Notes under the pieces: model-generated
Told to the model about the DNA's origin: nothing
The model's input: only the letters and a program-made list of their open reading frames with translations
Database searches by the model: none
Program-made: the position numbers and the translations under genes
Assembly (NCBI GenBank): GCA_019347855.1
Contig: JAHWKO010000013.1
Span: 1 to 36,951, forward strand
Length of the DNA: 36,951 nt
Direction of reading: 5' to 3'
Source: Actinomycetota bacterium
Lineage (GTDB): Bacteria; Actinomycetota; Nitriliruptoria; Nitriliruptorales; JAHWKO01
Shown here: one piece after another, positions 24,394 to 33,050 of the stretch
Numbering within the stretch: position 1 is the stretch's first letter
How the letters are laid out: each line of letters opens with the position of its first letter

Positions 24394-24978
24394 TCAGTTG
24401 TTGGAGTTCTCGGAACCGTTGCCGTCGACGATCAGGTCCTTGCCGGCCTCGACGGCGACCTCAGCGGTCTTGCGCAGCGAGGTCGTCGCGGCCTTGGCCT
24501 GCGTCTTCGCGGTGTCGGCCTGCTTGCGCCCCGCGGCGACGCCCGCGCTGACGGTCTGGGTAGCGGTCTTACGGATCGAGGTCACAGCGGCCTTCACCTG
24601 GCTGCGGGCCGTCTTGGCCTGGTCCACGACCGTCTTCACCTGCGGCTGCTTGACCAGGTCGTCGACGATGGTGCGACCCTCGGTGGCCTTCGAGTCGAAG
24701 GTCTCCTCGATGCGGTCACGCAGCTCGCGGACCCGCTTCTCGACGTCGGCGCGGCGCCCGTCGATGTCGCGGAGCGTCTTGGCGCGCTCCGGGAACGTGC
24801 GAGCGATGCGGACGGCGTCCGTGCCGATCCCGGCGAACGCGTACGCGGTGTCGACCGCGATGACCTTCGGGTGGCGCTGGTGCGCCGGGGTCGTGCCCTT
24901 GCTGGAGCTGGTCCGCTTGGTCGTGTTGGACGTCGCGGCGTTCTTGGTCTTCTGCTTGGACTTCGTTGCTTGTGCCAT
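24394..24978 (-). CDS. Phasin/HBHA-like Lys-Ala-Thr-rich helical protein
   Basis: The 194-residue protein starts at ATG 24978, with GAGGAGG 6 nt upstream, the strongest ribosome-binding site seen in this part. Residues 1-35 are a basic, disordered Lys/Thr/Ser lead. Residues ~40-180 are amphipathic helices with coiled-coil character (RADVEKRVRELRDRIEETF, VDQAKTARSQVKAAVTSI, AAGRKQADTAKTQAKAATTS), much like phasins that coat polyester granules or mycobacterial heparin-binding haemagglutinin. No catalytic motif. A strong terminator and strong ribosome-binding site suggest an abundant, singly transcribed protein. Histone-like DNA binding is another possibility given the basic lead. Confidence 0.75.
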   Translation of the reverse strand: MAQATKSKQKTKNAATSNTTKRTSSSKGTTPAHQRHPKVIAVDTAYAFAGIGTDAVRIARTFPERAKTLRDIDGRRADVEKRVRELRDRIEETFDSKATEGRTIVDDLVKQPQVKTVVDQAKTARSQVKAAVTSIRKTATQTVSAGVAAGRKQADTAKTQAKAATTSLRKTAEVAVEAGKDLIVDGNGSENSNN

Positions 24979-25334
24979 GACTGGCCTCCTCGTGGTGATC
25001 GTGCCCGCTGAGCCCGTCCAGCGGTCTGGTAGGGAGACGGAGCGGGAGCCGGGTGAAAGCTGCGGGAGCCTTCGTGCTCCATCTCCCCGCCGGACCACTG
25101 CCGGCAGATCGCGGGTACCTCTCTGGTCTCGATGGCTCGGTCATCCGTGCCAGTGAGCAACGTAACGGGAACCGCTAACTATTGCAAGCGACTGGGGCTC
25201 GCGAAGGGGTGGAGCGTGCGCTCACCGCACGCCAGGAGTCCGGAACGGCCCAGAGAGCCCGATATCCCGGGTTCTTGACGCTCACCGCGCCGCTCTAGTG
25301 CTCACTCCCAGCAAGCGCTCGCACCGCGCGAGGG
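24979..25334. other. 356-bp intergenic region
   Basis: Contains the leader and likely promoter of the leftward phasin-like gene; the part near 25190-25334 lies beyond the stop of the next leftward gene and shows no clear coding frame or strong hairpin. Confidence 0.4.
25159..25187 (-). promoter_or_regulatory. Candidate sigma-70-type promoter of the phasin-like gene
   Basis: Read leftward: TTGCAA (25187-25182), 17 bp, TACGTT (25164-25159). This is the most AT-rich spot in the gap and leaves a ~175-nt leader. Confidence 0.4.
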
Positions 25335-25790
25335 TCAGCTGGCGTGTTCGGGCGCCGCCTGGTGGATGCGGACGAGCTCGCTGAAGAGCTTCACGACCGG
25401 ACCGAAGACGAGCGGGAACGCTTGGTCCGCGTGGGCGGCGATCGCCTCCCACCAGCCCGGGTGCTCGTGGACCACATCGGTGGGGATCAGCAGGTCGACG
25501 GCGGCGACCCCCGGGGGGAGGAGCGTCCCGCTGTGCACCCCCGCGAACACGTACCCGAGATCCTCGAGCTGGGGGAGATCGCGTAGCAGCTCGACGGCGG
25601 TGAACGTCACGGTCACGGTCGTGCCGGCGGGCACCGCAGGGAAGCGGGTCGCCCAGCCGAGCTCGGCGCCGGTGCGGTCGTCGCAGGCGACCAGGACGCG
25701 CAGGACGCTGGCTTCTGGAGGCTCGGCGACGCCCCGGGCGTGGGTGTCGGACCCCGTGGCTGATGGCCCTGCGGCCTGACGCAACCTCAC
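25335..25790 (-). CDS. Conserved-looking protein of unknown function
   Basis: A 151-residue product from GTG 25790; TTG 25784 is the alternative and has GGAAGG 7 nt before it. The first ~30 residues look disordered. The rest has alternating strands and helices: LRVLVACDDRTGAELGWATR, GTTVTVTFTAVELLRDLPQL, GVAAVDLLIPTDVVHEHPGW and FPLVFGPVVKLFSELVRIH. No known motif, no signal peptide or membrane span. It diverges from the reductase gene at 25923. No family recognised. Confidence 0.5.
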   Translation of the reverse strand: MRLRQAAGPSATGSDTHARGVAEPPEASVLRVLVACDDRTGAELGWATRFPAVPAGTTVTVTFTAVELLRDLPQLEDLGYVFAGVHSGTLLPPGVAAVDLLIPTDVVHEHPGWWEAIAAHADQAFPLVFGPVVKLFSELVRIHQAAPEHAS

Positions 25791-25922
25791 CCCTTCCTGG
25801 TCGGGCCACGCATCGTGACATCGGGGTCCGTCGGTGTCACGGAACCCGTGCGGAGGCAGCGGCCGAACGTCCGGTGGCGCCGGCCTAGTCTCGGGTCCGG
25901 TCCAGGGGAGAGGGTCAGTCAG

Positions 25923-27011
25923 GTGCCACGGATCGCCGTTCTGGGTGCGACCGGCTTCACTGGAGGGCTGCTCGTGCGGGCCCTCGAACGTCGGGGCGTG
26001 CCCATCGTCGCGGCCGGACGTGACCCCGACCGCGTCGAGCGGGCCGTCGCCGGGGTCGGCACGATCGAGGGCGTGCGGAGGGTCGACGTCACCGAGCCGC
26101 ACACCGTGGACGATCTCGCCGCCGACGTGGACGTGCTGGCGACCACCGTCGGACCGTTCGTCGAGCTGGGTCAGGCCCCGTACGAGGCGGCGATCCGGTC
26201 GGGGTGCCACTACCTCGACTCCACGGGGGAGCAACCGTTCGTCCGCTGGGCCTACGAGCACCCGATGGCCGGTGAGACGTCCTCGACCCTGATCCCCGCG
26301 TGCGGGTTCGATTCCGTGCCCGGCGACCTTCTGTCAGCCGTCGCTGCGGACAGCGTGGAGGCACCGGTGGAGGTGCACGTGTCCTACCTCGTCCGAGGAC
26401 GGGGGATCGTGGTATCGGCGGGCACCCGCCGGACGATCGGTGAGCTCCTGCCCGGCGGAGGCGTGTCCTACCGGGACGGCGAGCTCGTCGACGAGGGGTT
26501 CGCCGAACGTCGGCGACTGGCCTGGTTCCCCAAGCCCGTCGGTCCACACCACGCCGCGGGCTTCCCCGGCTGTGAGCCGCTGATGGTGCCGCGGCACGTC
26601 CCGGGCGTCCGGGACGTTGGCACCTACTTCGCGTTGCCCACCGCGCTCGCCGAGGCTGGCCAGTTCATGGCGCGGCTCGCCCGGTTCGAGCCCGTCCAGG
26701 ACGTCGTACGCCGGTTGCTGACCTTGGGGCCCGAACATCCTTCCGAGTCCACCCGCGAGGGGACGCGCTGGGGGTGCGTTGCCGAGGTCCGCGGAGAGGG
26801 CAGGCGGATCGCCCGTGCGTGGGCCTACGGGCACGACATCTACGGGTTCACGGCGGAGATGATGGCGCTCGCCGCGGAGCGCCTCGCGGCCGGGGACTCG
26901 AGATCCGTGGGCGCGTCCTCGCCCGCCCAGGCGTTCCCCGTGGCGGAGGTGCTCGACGAGCTCGCGGTGGTCACCGACATGCGCTGGTCCGTCCGCGAGC
27001 CCGACGCGTGA
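25923..27011 (+). CDS. Saccharopine-dehydrogenase-like NAD(P) oxidoreductase
   Basis: The 362-residue protein starts at GTG 25923 with GGAGAGGG about 10 nt before it. The N-terminus, RIAVLGATGFTGGLLVRAL, is the Rossmann motif of the family that includes mycobacterial trans-acting enoyl reductase. Other landmarks are AAGRDPDRVERAV, TTVGPFVELGQAPYEAAIRS (with GCHYLDSTGEQPF) and IPACGFDSVPGDLLS, all typical of this group. The substrate could be a lipid or polyketide double bond, but no such cluster lies nearby. It overlaps the next HIT gene by 4 bp (GTGA). Confidence 0.82.
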   Translation: MPRIAVLGATGFTGGLLVRALERRGVPIVAAGRDPDRVERAVAGVGTIEGVRRVDVTEPHTVDDLAADVDVLATTVGPFVELGQAPYEAAIRSGCHYLDSTGEQPFVRWAYEHPMAGETSSTLIPACGFDSVPGDLLSAVAADSVEAPVEVHVSYLVRGRGIVVSAGTRRTIGELLPGGGVSYRDGELVDEGFAERRRLAWFPKPVGPHHAAGFPGCEPLMVPRHVPGVRDVGTYFALPTALAEAGQFMARLARFEPVQDVVRRLLTLGPEHPSESTREGTRWGCVAEVRGEGRRIARAWAYGHDIYGFTAEMMALAAERLAAGDSRSVGASSPAQAFPVAEVLDELAVVTDMRWSVREPDA

Positions 27012-27436
27012 CGCGGGGCTGCACGTTCTGCCGGATCGTGGCGGGAGAGTCGCTCGGTCACCTCGTGCTGGACGAGCCGCACGCCGTCGCGTTCCTGGAC
27101 GAGCGACCGCTCTTCCACGGGCACTGCCTGCTCGTCCCGCGTGCCCACCACGAGACGCTGCTCGACCTCCCGGACGACGAGATCGGGCCGTACTTCACGA
27201 CCACGAAGAGGCTCGCGACCGCGGTCACCGCCGCGATGGACGCGGTGGGCAGCTTCGTGGCGATGAACAACACCGTGAGCCAGAGCGTGCCCCACCTGCA
27301 CACCCACGTGGTCCCGCGCCGCCCCAAGGACGGGCTGCGTGGGTTCTTCTGGCCGAGGACCTCGTACGAGGACGACGCCGAGATGGCCGAGGTCGCCGCG
27401 CGGATCGGTCAGGTCTACGACGAGTTCCCGTCGTGA
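27008..27436 (+). CDS. HIT-family protein (first of two)
   Basis: The 142-residue nucleotide-binding protein has CTFCRIVAGES at the start and the histidine triad HLHTHVVPRR near residue 97. HIT enzymes hydrolyse nucleoside phosphoramidates or dinucleoside polyphosphates. The GTG overlaps the reductase stop, so the two are co-translated. Two Cys in the N-terminus may bind zinc as in some family members. Confidence 0.9.
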   Translation: MTRGCTFCRIVAGESLGHLVLDEPHAVAFLDERPLFHGHCLLVPRAHHETLLDLPDDEIGPYFTTTKRLATAVTAAMDAVGSFVAMNNTVSQSVPHLHTHVVPRRPKDGLRGFFWPRTSYEDDAEMAEVAARIGQVYDEFPS

Positions 27437-27439
27437 GGA

Positions 27440-28279
27440 TCAGAGCACCGCGTCGAGCACGATCGCGAGCCACAGCAGGGCGACCACCAGGGAGTTGAAC
27501 GCGGTGTGCCAGACGGTCGACGAGAACACCGCTGCGGCCTGCCGGGTCCCAGGCTCGATGTCGGTCGCGGTCGGGGCGAGCGTCGTGGTCCGCCCCTCGG
27601 CCGCCGGGTCGCCGACGAGGGCGTCGTAGGCGGCCCGGAGATGGGTCACCGCGGCCGCCTTGCGTGCACGACGGGTCGGTCGGTACGAGCGCAGCACGAC
27701 CGGCGGCAGCGTCCGGTCATCGGCGGCTCCGGCGTAGGCCGCCCGGTAGATGCGTCCGTAGACGAACCCGGCGATCGCGATCGCGAGCGCTGCCCCCAAC
27801 GGGACGAGCATGACCATGTGGATCAGCCCGAACCGCAGCGCCGTCCACAGCTCGCCACCCAGGTCAGCGGTCTCGAGGCCGGCGCGGAAGATCTCCTCCT
27901 CCACGAACGCGAGCCATGGCAGGAGCACCGCCAGGAAGCCCAGGAAGCCGGTCGCCAACCAGACGATCGTCCAGTTCGGCCCCGTCTCGGGCGCGGGTCC
28001 GGCGCGGACCGCGGCCTCCTCGAGCGGCGTGAACACCGCGTTGCCCTGGAAGTCGACGAGGTGACCGAGTCCTACCTGCATCGGGGGTAGCGCGAGCAGG
28101 AGGGAGCCGATCGTGGCGACCACGGTCAGCAGCCCGAGCGCCCCGAGCACGTGCCGCCACGTGATCCGGCGCCAGACGGCCAGGAGGAGGAACCGGTGGC
28201 GCCATGCCGCGACCGCCGCCCTGGTCAACAGGACGATGATCAGACCGGCCACGATCAGCCGCAGAGGACCACTGGACAT
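27440..28279 (-). CDS. CPBP-family intramembrane metalloprotease
   Basis: The 279-residue polytopic protein has six or more membrane segments. It shows all three CPBP/CAAX-protease-like motifs: EEEIFRAG (EExxxR, ~130), FGLIH (FxxxH, ~152) and HTAFN (HxxxN, near 260). These residues form the membrane-embedded active site that cleaves prenylated or small membrane proteins. A cytoplasmic Arg/Ala-rich loop (~195-240) precedes the last motif. Start ATG 28279. Convergent with the HIT gene, 3 bp between stops. Substrate unknown. Confidence 0.75.
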   Translation of the reverse strand: MSSGPLRLIVAGLIIVLLTRAAVAAWRHRFLLLAVWRRITWRHVLGALGLLTVVATIGSLLLALPPMQVGLGHLVDFQGNAVFTPLEEAAVRAGPAPETGPNWTIVWLATGFLGFLAVLLPWLAFVEEEIFRAGLETADLGGELWTALRFGLIHMVMLVPLGAALAIAIAGFVYGRIYRAAYAGAADDRTLPPVVLRSYRPTRRARKAAAVTHLRAAYDALVGDPAAEGRTTTLAPTATDIEPGTRQAAAVFSSTVWHTAFNSLVVALLWLAIVLDAVL

Positions 28280-28360
28280 AGGCGCAGGCTACCCCTGCCC
28301 TGCGACGGCCGGACGTGCGTACGGTGGACCGGAGAGCCACTTCCGCCACGAGGAACAGCC

Positions 28361-28810
28361 ATGAGCCTGCGAGCCACCGCCGAGAGAGTCACGCACCGGG
28401 TCGAGGACCGTCTCGAGCCCGCCAGGGAGACAGCAGCGGAACGGATCGATGACGCTGGGGACCGCCTACGGGACACGGTGACGTCCGCGCCCGACGTCGC
28501 CGACCGCGTTGCGAGTGACGTCTCCGACCGTTCCCGGGAGGTCGCGGGGCGGGTCTCCGAACGCTCCCGCGACGCGGTGGACAGCGTCGAGCGCTACCTC
28601 GAGGAACGCCTGGGGGAGGAGACGCTCGAGACGTGGGCGCCCCGGCTCGCGTTCGCCGTCGGGGGGCTCGTCATCGGGTTCCTGATCGGCTGGGCCGTGC
28701 GCCGCAACCGGCGCAGCCGCCGCGAGCAGCAGGACGAGGGCTTCGCCCAGGCTCCCCGGACCGCTCCCGGTTCCGACGAGCGTCCGTTCCAGGCGGTCCG
28801 CAACAACTGA
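28361..28810 (+). CDS. Membrane-anchored amphipathic-helix protein
   Basis: The 149-residue protein starts at ATG 28361 with GAGGAA upstream. Residues 1-90 are repetitive charged helices (RVTHRVEDRLEPARETAAER, RVASDVSDRSREVAGRVSER) likely to form a coiled coil or lie on the membrane. One membrane span follows (LAFAVGGLVIGFLIGWAV), then a basic stretch RRNRRSRRE and a short flexible tail. It resembles YtxH/DUF3618-like stress or envelope proteins in layout; no exact family recognised. Confidence 0.65.
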   Translation: MSLRATAERVTHRVEDRLEPARETAAERIDDAGDRLRDTVTSAPDVADRVASDVSDRSREVAGRVSERSRDAVDSVERYLEERLGEETLETWAPRLAFAVGGLVIGFLIGWAVRRNRRSRREQQDEGFAQAPRTAPGSDERPFQAVRNN

Positions 28811-28881
28811 CACCGACGTGAGCGAGCGGCGCTCCACAGCGGCTACCGGCCACGGTCGCGGTCCTGTGGCACGCTGCCGCC

Positions 28882-31125
28882 GTGGGAACCACGACGACGG
28901 AGCTGTTCGCCGGTGAGGACGTCACCGGCGAGGTGATCGGCGTGTACTACGCCGATGCCGAGAGCGGGTTCGGCGTCGTCGAGGTCGAGACCGCCCGAGG
29001 CGACGGCGGCCGGGGACATCGGGCGGACGGCCGGGGAAGTGATGGCGACGGGATCCGGTGCTCCGGGCCCCTCGCGGATCTCGTGCCGGGACAGACGGTC
29101 CGGCTGGTCGGCGTCTGGCGTGACCATCCGAAGTACGGGCCCACGTTCGAGGTCACCTACTACGAACAGACCGTGCCCACCACCACGATGGGCCTGCGGG
29201 CGTTCCTGTCCTCCGAGCGGTTCTCCGCAGACACCGCGACCGTGGACCGGATCCTCACGGTCTTCGGAGATCAGGCCGGCTGGGTGATCCAGCGAGATCC
29301 GGAGCGCCTGCGCACCGACGCCGGGATCGAAGGAGACGTCGCCGAGACGCTGAACCGGGAGTGGAAGCAGGGCCAGGCCTACGCCGACCTCGTCCGGCTC
29401 GTGGAGCCGGCGGATCTGCCGCAGCGGGTGGTCCGGGACATCTTCGGGCGGTTCGGCGTCGACGCGGCCGACGTCGCGCGCGCCGATCCCTACGCCCTCC
29501 TCGATGCACCCCGCTGCCGGTTCGCGCACGCCGATGCGCTGGGGCGGCACTTGGGACTCGACGTCCTCGATCCGCGCCGCCTGGCGGCAGGTGCCCGCGC
29601 AGCCCACGCGGATGCGCGCTTCCGCGACGGGCACCAGTACCTGACCCGGGAGCAGTGCGTCGCGGCGGCCTCGCGCCTGCTGAGCGTGGACATGGTCGCC
29701 GCGGCCGACGGGCTCGAGGCCGCGGCCGCCGACGGCTCGTTGTGCATCGACGCCGTCGGCCCGGTCGAGGCTGCCGTGTACACCCCCTCGGGACGGGACA
29801 GCGAGCAGGGCCTCGCCGAGGACGTGGCACGGCTGCGGGGGACGACCCGGTCCCGCGTTCGTCCGTTCGCCGACGAGGTGTCGCCGTCCACCGAGCTGAC
29901 CGACGGGCAAGCGCGTGCCGTGCACGCCGTGTTCCAGGAGCCGGTGTCCGTGCTGACCGGCGGGCCGGGGACCGGGAAGACCCGCACGATCGAGGAGGTG
30001 GTCCGCGCCGCCGAGGACGCCGATCTGAACATCGCGCTGTGCGCCCCGACCGGCCGTGCCGCCAAACGGATCGAGGAGCTCGTCCGGCGACCAGCGACCA
30101 CCGTCCACCGGCTCCTCGAGGCACGGCCCGTGACCCTCGACGGTGGGGCGCGGACGGGCGGGTTCACGTTCCGCTACGGCCGTGACGAGCGACTCCCGCA
30201 CGACCTCGTCATCTGCGACGAGGTGTCGATGTGCGACACGTGGCTGGCGGCCCGACTGGTGGCGGCGGTCGACGACGGGGCACACCTGCTCCTCGTCGGG
30301 GACCCGGACCAGCTCCCGTCCGTCGGGCCGGGAGACGTGCTCCGGGACCTCATCCGGGCCGAGGTGGTGCCCACGATCGAGCTCACCGAGGTGCACCGAC
30401 AGGCCGCGTCGAGCCGCATCGTCTCGTTGGCGAACGAGGTCAACCGCGGCGAGCTGTCGACGATGCGGTCGATCGACGGTGACGTCTTCCTCGCCGAGGA
30501 ACCCGTGCGGGACCGGATCGTCCCCCGGGTCGTCGAGGCCGTGGCCAACCGCATCCCCGACTACTTCGACGTGACCGTCGACGATGTCCAGGTCGTCGCC
30601 CCGATCTACCGCGGACCGGCCGGGGTGGACGCCCTGAACGCCGCCCTGAAGGGGGCGTTGAACCCGGCCGCTGGTCGGCCCGACGTCGCGGGGTTCCACG
30701 AGGGGGATCGGGTCATGCAGACCCGCAACGACGCCGACCTCGACGTGTCCAACGGCGACGTCGGGCACGTGGTCGACGTGGACGCCGCCCGCGGCAGGCT
30801 CCGGGTCGCGTTCCCCCGTGACGAGGTCACGTACGGGTCCGACCAGACCCGCGACCTCACGATCGCGTGGGCGGTGACCGTGCACAAGTCCCAAGGGGGC
30901 GAGTGGCCGGTCATCGTGTTCGTCTGCGACCGCTCGCACCGTGGCATGCTGTGGCGCAACCTGGCGTACACCGCGATCACCCGGGCGCAGCGGGCGCTCA
31001 TCGTGGTCGGGCAGCAGACCGCCTTGGCGGACGCCGCCGGGCACGACCGGCCCCGGAACCGCCAGACGCTGCTCGCCGCGCGGCTGCGGCGGGAGTTCGA
31101 CGCCGACGAGGGGACCGGCTCGTGA
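28882..31125 (+). CDS. recD2: RecD2-like DNA helicase
   Basis: The 747-residue SF1B helicase has an N-terminal RecD2-specific region with an OB-like fold (DVTGEVIGVYYADAESGFGV, VRLVGVWRDHPKYGPTFEV) and helix-hairpin-helix-like repeats (~110-220). Walker A is GGPGTGKTRT (~360), Walker B CDEVSMCD, with LLVGDPDQLPSVGPGDVLRD and EVHRQAASSRIV. The C-terminal UvrD-like part has the VHKSQGGEWPVIV motif and AYTAITRAQRALIVVG. Length fits RecD2 (~720-800). It works in DNA repair and recombination without RecBC. The GTG start follows the previous gene by ~70 bp; its stop overlaps the next HIT gene. Confidence 0.9.
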   Translation: MGTTTTELFAGEDVTGEVIGVYYADAESGFGVVEVETARGDGGRGHRADGRGSDGDGIRCSGPLADLVPGQTVRLVGVWRDHPKYGPTFEVTYYEQTVPTTTMGLRAFLSSERFSADTATVDRILTVFGDQAGWVIQRDPERLRTDAGIEGDVAETLNREWKQGQAYADLVRLVEPADLPQRVVRDIFGRFGVDAADVARADPYALLDAPRCRFAHADALGRHLGLDVLDPRRLAAGARAAHADARFRDGHQYLTREQCVAAASRLLSVDMVAAADGLEAAAADGSLCIDAVGPVEAAVYTPSGRDSEQGLAEDVARLRGTTRSRVRPFADEVSPSTELTDGQARAVHAVFQEPVSVLTGGPGTGKTRTIEEVVRAAEDADLNIALCAPTGRAAKRIEELVRRPATTVHRLLEARPVTLDGGARTGGFTFRYGRDERLPHDLVICDEVSMCDTWLAARLVAAVDDGAHLLLVGDPDQLPSVGPGDVLRDLIRAEVVPTIELTEVHRQAASSRIVSLANEVNRGELSTMRSIDGDVFLAEEPVRDRIVPRVVEAVANRIPDYFDVTVDDVQVVAPIYRGPAGVDALNAALKGALNPAAGRPDVAGFHEGDRVMQTRNDADLDVSNGDVGHVVDVDAARGRLRVAFPRDEVTYGSDQTRDLTIAWAVTVHKSQGGEWPVIVFVCDRSHRGMLWRNLAYTAITRAQRALIVVGQQTALADAAGHDRPRNRQTLLAARLRREFDADEGTGS

Positions 31126-31556
31126 ACACCGACGAGGACTGCATCTTCTGCGCGATCGTGGCCGGCGACGCACCCTCCCATCTTGTGATCGGGACCGAGC
31201 ACACCCTGGCGTTCCTCGACATCAACCCGGTCACCCGTGGCCACACGTTGGTGGTCCCGAAGCGGCACGCGGACGACCTATGGGATGTCGACGGCGAGGA
31301 CGTCGCGAGGGTGATGCGGACGGCGTGGCAGGTCGCGGCGATGGCCCGTGACCAGCTGGGCGCAGACGGGATCAACCTGTTCCAGGCGACGGGAGCGGTG
31401 GCGTGGCAGGAGGTCGACCACTTCCACGTCCACGTCCTGCCCCGCTACGCATCCGATGGGCTGTCCCCGCCCCAGTGGGACCGCGAGTGGGGCGCCGACC
31501 ACGCCGACCTCGCGGACGTGGCGAGACAGCTGGGAGCGTCCCACCCCCGATCGTGA
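31122..31556 (+). CDS. HIT-family protein (second)
   Basis: The 144-residue protein has DCIFCAIVAGDAPSHLV, PVTRGHTLVVPKRHADDLWD and the triad HFHVHVLPRY near residue 103. It is closer to the general Hint/YcfF pattern than the gene at 27008. GTG overlaps the helicase stop (GTGA). Likely nucleotide-phosphoramidate hydrolase. Confidence 0.9.
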   Translation: MNTDEDCIFCAIVAGDAPSHLVIGTEHTLAFLDINPVTRGHTLVVPKRHADDLWDVDGEDVARVMRTAWQVAAMARDQLGADGINLFQATGAVAWQEVDHFHVHVLPRYASDGLSPPQWDREWGADHADLADVARQLGASHPRS

Positions 31557-31596
31557 GGCGGTGCGACGCCCAGCGCGCCGACCCTCCGACGGGAGG

Positions 31597-32460
31597 TCAG
31601 GACGCCTGGTCGTCGCCGAGCATCGGGGAGTCCGCGGTGTCCGGCATCGCCGCCTCGTCCGGGACCATCGCCCACGCCTGCCCGAACCGCCCCATGTAGG
31701 CGAAGATCCCCGCCCCGTCGTTGCGGATGATCTCGCCGTTCAGCCAGCGTGCCTCCGGCAGGCACAGCATCGCGAGGGCCTCGCTGGCGTCGTCAGGAGA
31801 CGCCGCCTCACGCAGCGGGTGGGTGCGCTCCTCGGCGGCCACGAGCTTGTCGTGGAACGGGCCCGACATGAGCTTGATGGAGTCCGTGTCGATGAACCCC
31901 GGCAAGACACCGATCGTCGTGATGCCTTCGGGTCCCAGTTCGCAGGCGAGGTACTTCACGAGGGTCTCCATGCCGGCCTTCGCCGCGGCCAGCAGTCCGT
32001 GCCCGGGGATGTAGCCGACGGTGTCCGCGCCGGAGACGGCCAGGATCCGGCCCTGGGTCTCGCGCAGCATCGGGTACGCCAGTTGCGCCATCAGCAGGAA
32101 GTGGCGGACCGAGATCGCGAAGGTCTTGTCGACCTGGTGCATCTTCACCTCGCGGAGCGGCTTGAACGCGGTCTGCGCCGCGTTCGCGATCAGCACGTCC
32201 AGCGGGTCGCCCATCTCCTCGAGACGACCGAACAGGCCTCGGACGCTGTCCTCCTCGATCAGGTCCAAGGGCTCGACCCGCGCCCCGGGCGTGTGGCGCG
32301 AGCAGGCCTCCGCGACCTCCTCGGCCGCGCCGCTGTTCCTCCGGTAGGTGACGGTCACGCGTGCGCCCCAGCGGGCGAGGCGCAGGGCGGTCGCCGCCCC
32401 CAGCCCTCGTGACCCACCGGTGATCAGCACGTGTCTGCCGTCGAGCGGGCGCTCGTCCAC
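31597..32460 (-). CDS. Short-chain dehydrogenase/reductase with atypical active site
   Basis: The 287-residue SDR starts at GTG 32460, with AGGAAGGA 6 nt before it. It has the NAD(P) loop TGGSRGLGAATALRLARWG, TVTYRRNSGAAEEV and NAAQTAFKPLREV. In the catalytic segment ILAVSGADTVGYIPGHGLLA then AAKAG, the Lys is kept but the residue at the usual Tyr position is Leu (Y-x3-K) or His (Y-x6-K spacing as in FabL-type enoyl reductases). The C-terminal part (LVKYLACELGPEGITTIGV, PGFIDTDSIK) resembles FabL-like enoyl-ACP reductases. Activity with this site is uncertain. Confidence 0.78.
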   Translation of the reverse strand: MDERPLDGRHVLITGGSRGLGAATALRLARWGARVTVTYRRNSGAAEEVAEACSRHTPGARVEPLDLIEEDSVRGLFGRLEEMGDPLDVLIANAAQTAFKPLREVKMHQVDKTFAISVRHFLLMAQLAYPMLRETQGRILAVSGADTVGYIPGHGLLAAAKAGMETLVKYLACELGPEGITTIGVLPGFIDTDSIKLMSGPFHDKLVAAEERTHPLREAASPDDASEALAMLCLPEARWLNGEIIRNDGAGIFAYMGRFGQAWAMVPDEAAMPDTADSPMLGDDQAS

Positions 32461-32516
32461 ACGCGGTCCTTCCTCGGTCTGACGGCCAGCAGCGTGACAC
32501 ACTGGCACCTGCGAGG

Positions 32517-32981
32517 ATGGAGCCTATGAAGGCCGGGACACCAGTCCGCACCGAGCGACACGCGGTCCGGTTGCGCCCGCGTCCGTTCCCGGTGCCCCTC
32601 GGGCCGCGCCTTCGGGGTGCGTTGGCGGCCGCGCACGCGCGCGATCCGTTCCAACCCTCGATGTCCCGCGAGGTCGCTCACCGGGTCGCCCACGTCGCCT
32701 CCGAGCTGGGGCTCGAGCCGACCCTCTTCCGAGGCGGGGTGGACGTCGGTGGTGCCGAGATCGATCACGTCTGGGTCGTCGTCGATGAGCGGGTCGTCGA
32801 CCTCGCCCTGCCGCTGTTCGCCGAGCGGTTCCTCGAGGTCGTGCGGGCCTACGTCGCCGGCGACATCGACAGCGACGTGCTCGAGCGAGCCGCGCACCCG
32901 TACTCGGTGCGTTGGCGCGTGCTGGGCGCGTTCCCCGAGGACTGTCGCTACGTCGGCGCCCCGGTCTGGTCACAGCGCTGA
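32517..32981 (+). CDS. Uncharacterised protein, possible transglutaminase-like fold
   Basis: A 154-residue protein; ATG 32517 and 32526 are both usable. The core GAEIDHVWVVVDERVVDLAL recalls the His-x-Trp…Asp strand pair of transglutaminase-like domains, but no matching Cys nucleophile is seen at the N-terminal side. C-terminal helix and YSVRWRVLGAFPEDCRYVG are unrecognised. Divergent from the SDR gene, 56 bp apart. Confidence 0.55.
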   Translation: MEPMKAGTPVRTERHAVRLRPRPFPVPLGPRLRGALAAAHARDPFQPSMSREVAHRVAHVASELGLEPTLFRGGVDVGGAEIDHVWVVVDERVVDLALPLFAERFLEVVRAYVAGDIDSDVLERAAHPYSVRWRVLGAFPEDCRYVGAPVWSQR

Positions 32982-33050
32982 ACCTGCGCCCCGGGGGGGA
33001 GCACCGAGCCTGACTACGCTCGGCAGCGACCGCTAGACCCGGAGGCGCCG

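Noticed and set aside
25791..26261. Longer N-terminus for the unknown leftward gene
   Set aside because: It would be antisense to the conserved Rossmann region of the reductase gene and is low complexity; GTG 25790 or TTG 25784 is a better start.
32410..32430. GGTGATCA near the SDR start, like the core of the 47-bp element
   Set aside because: It codes for the LITGG cofactor loop and lacks the GTGAAC/GTTCAC arms.
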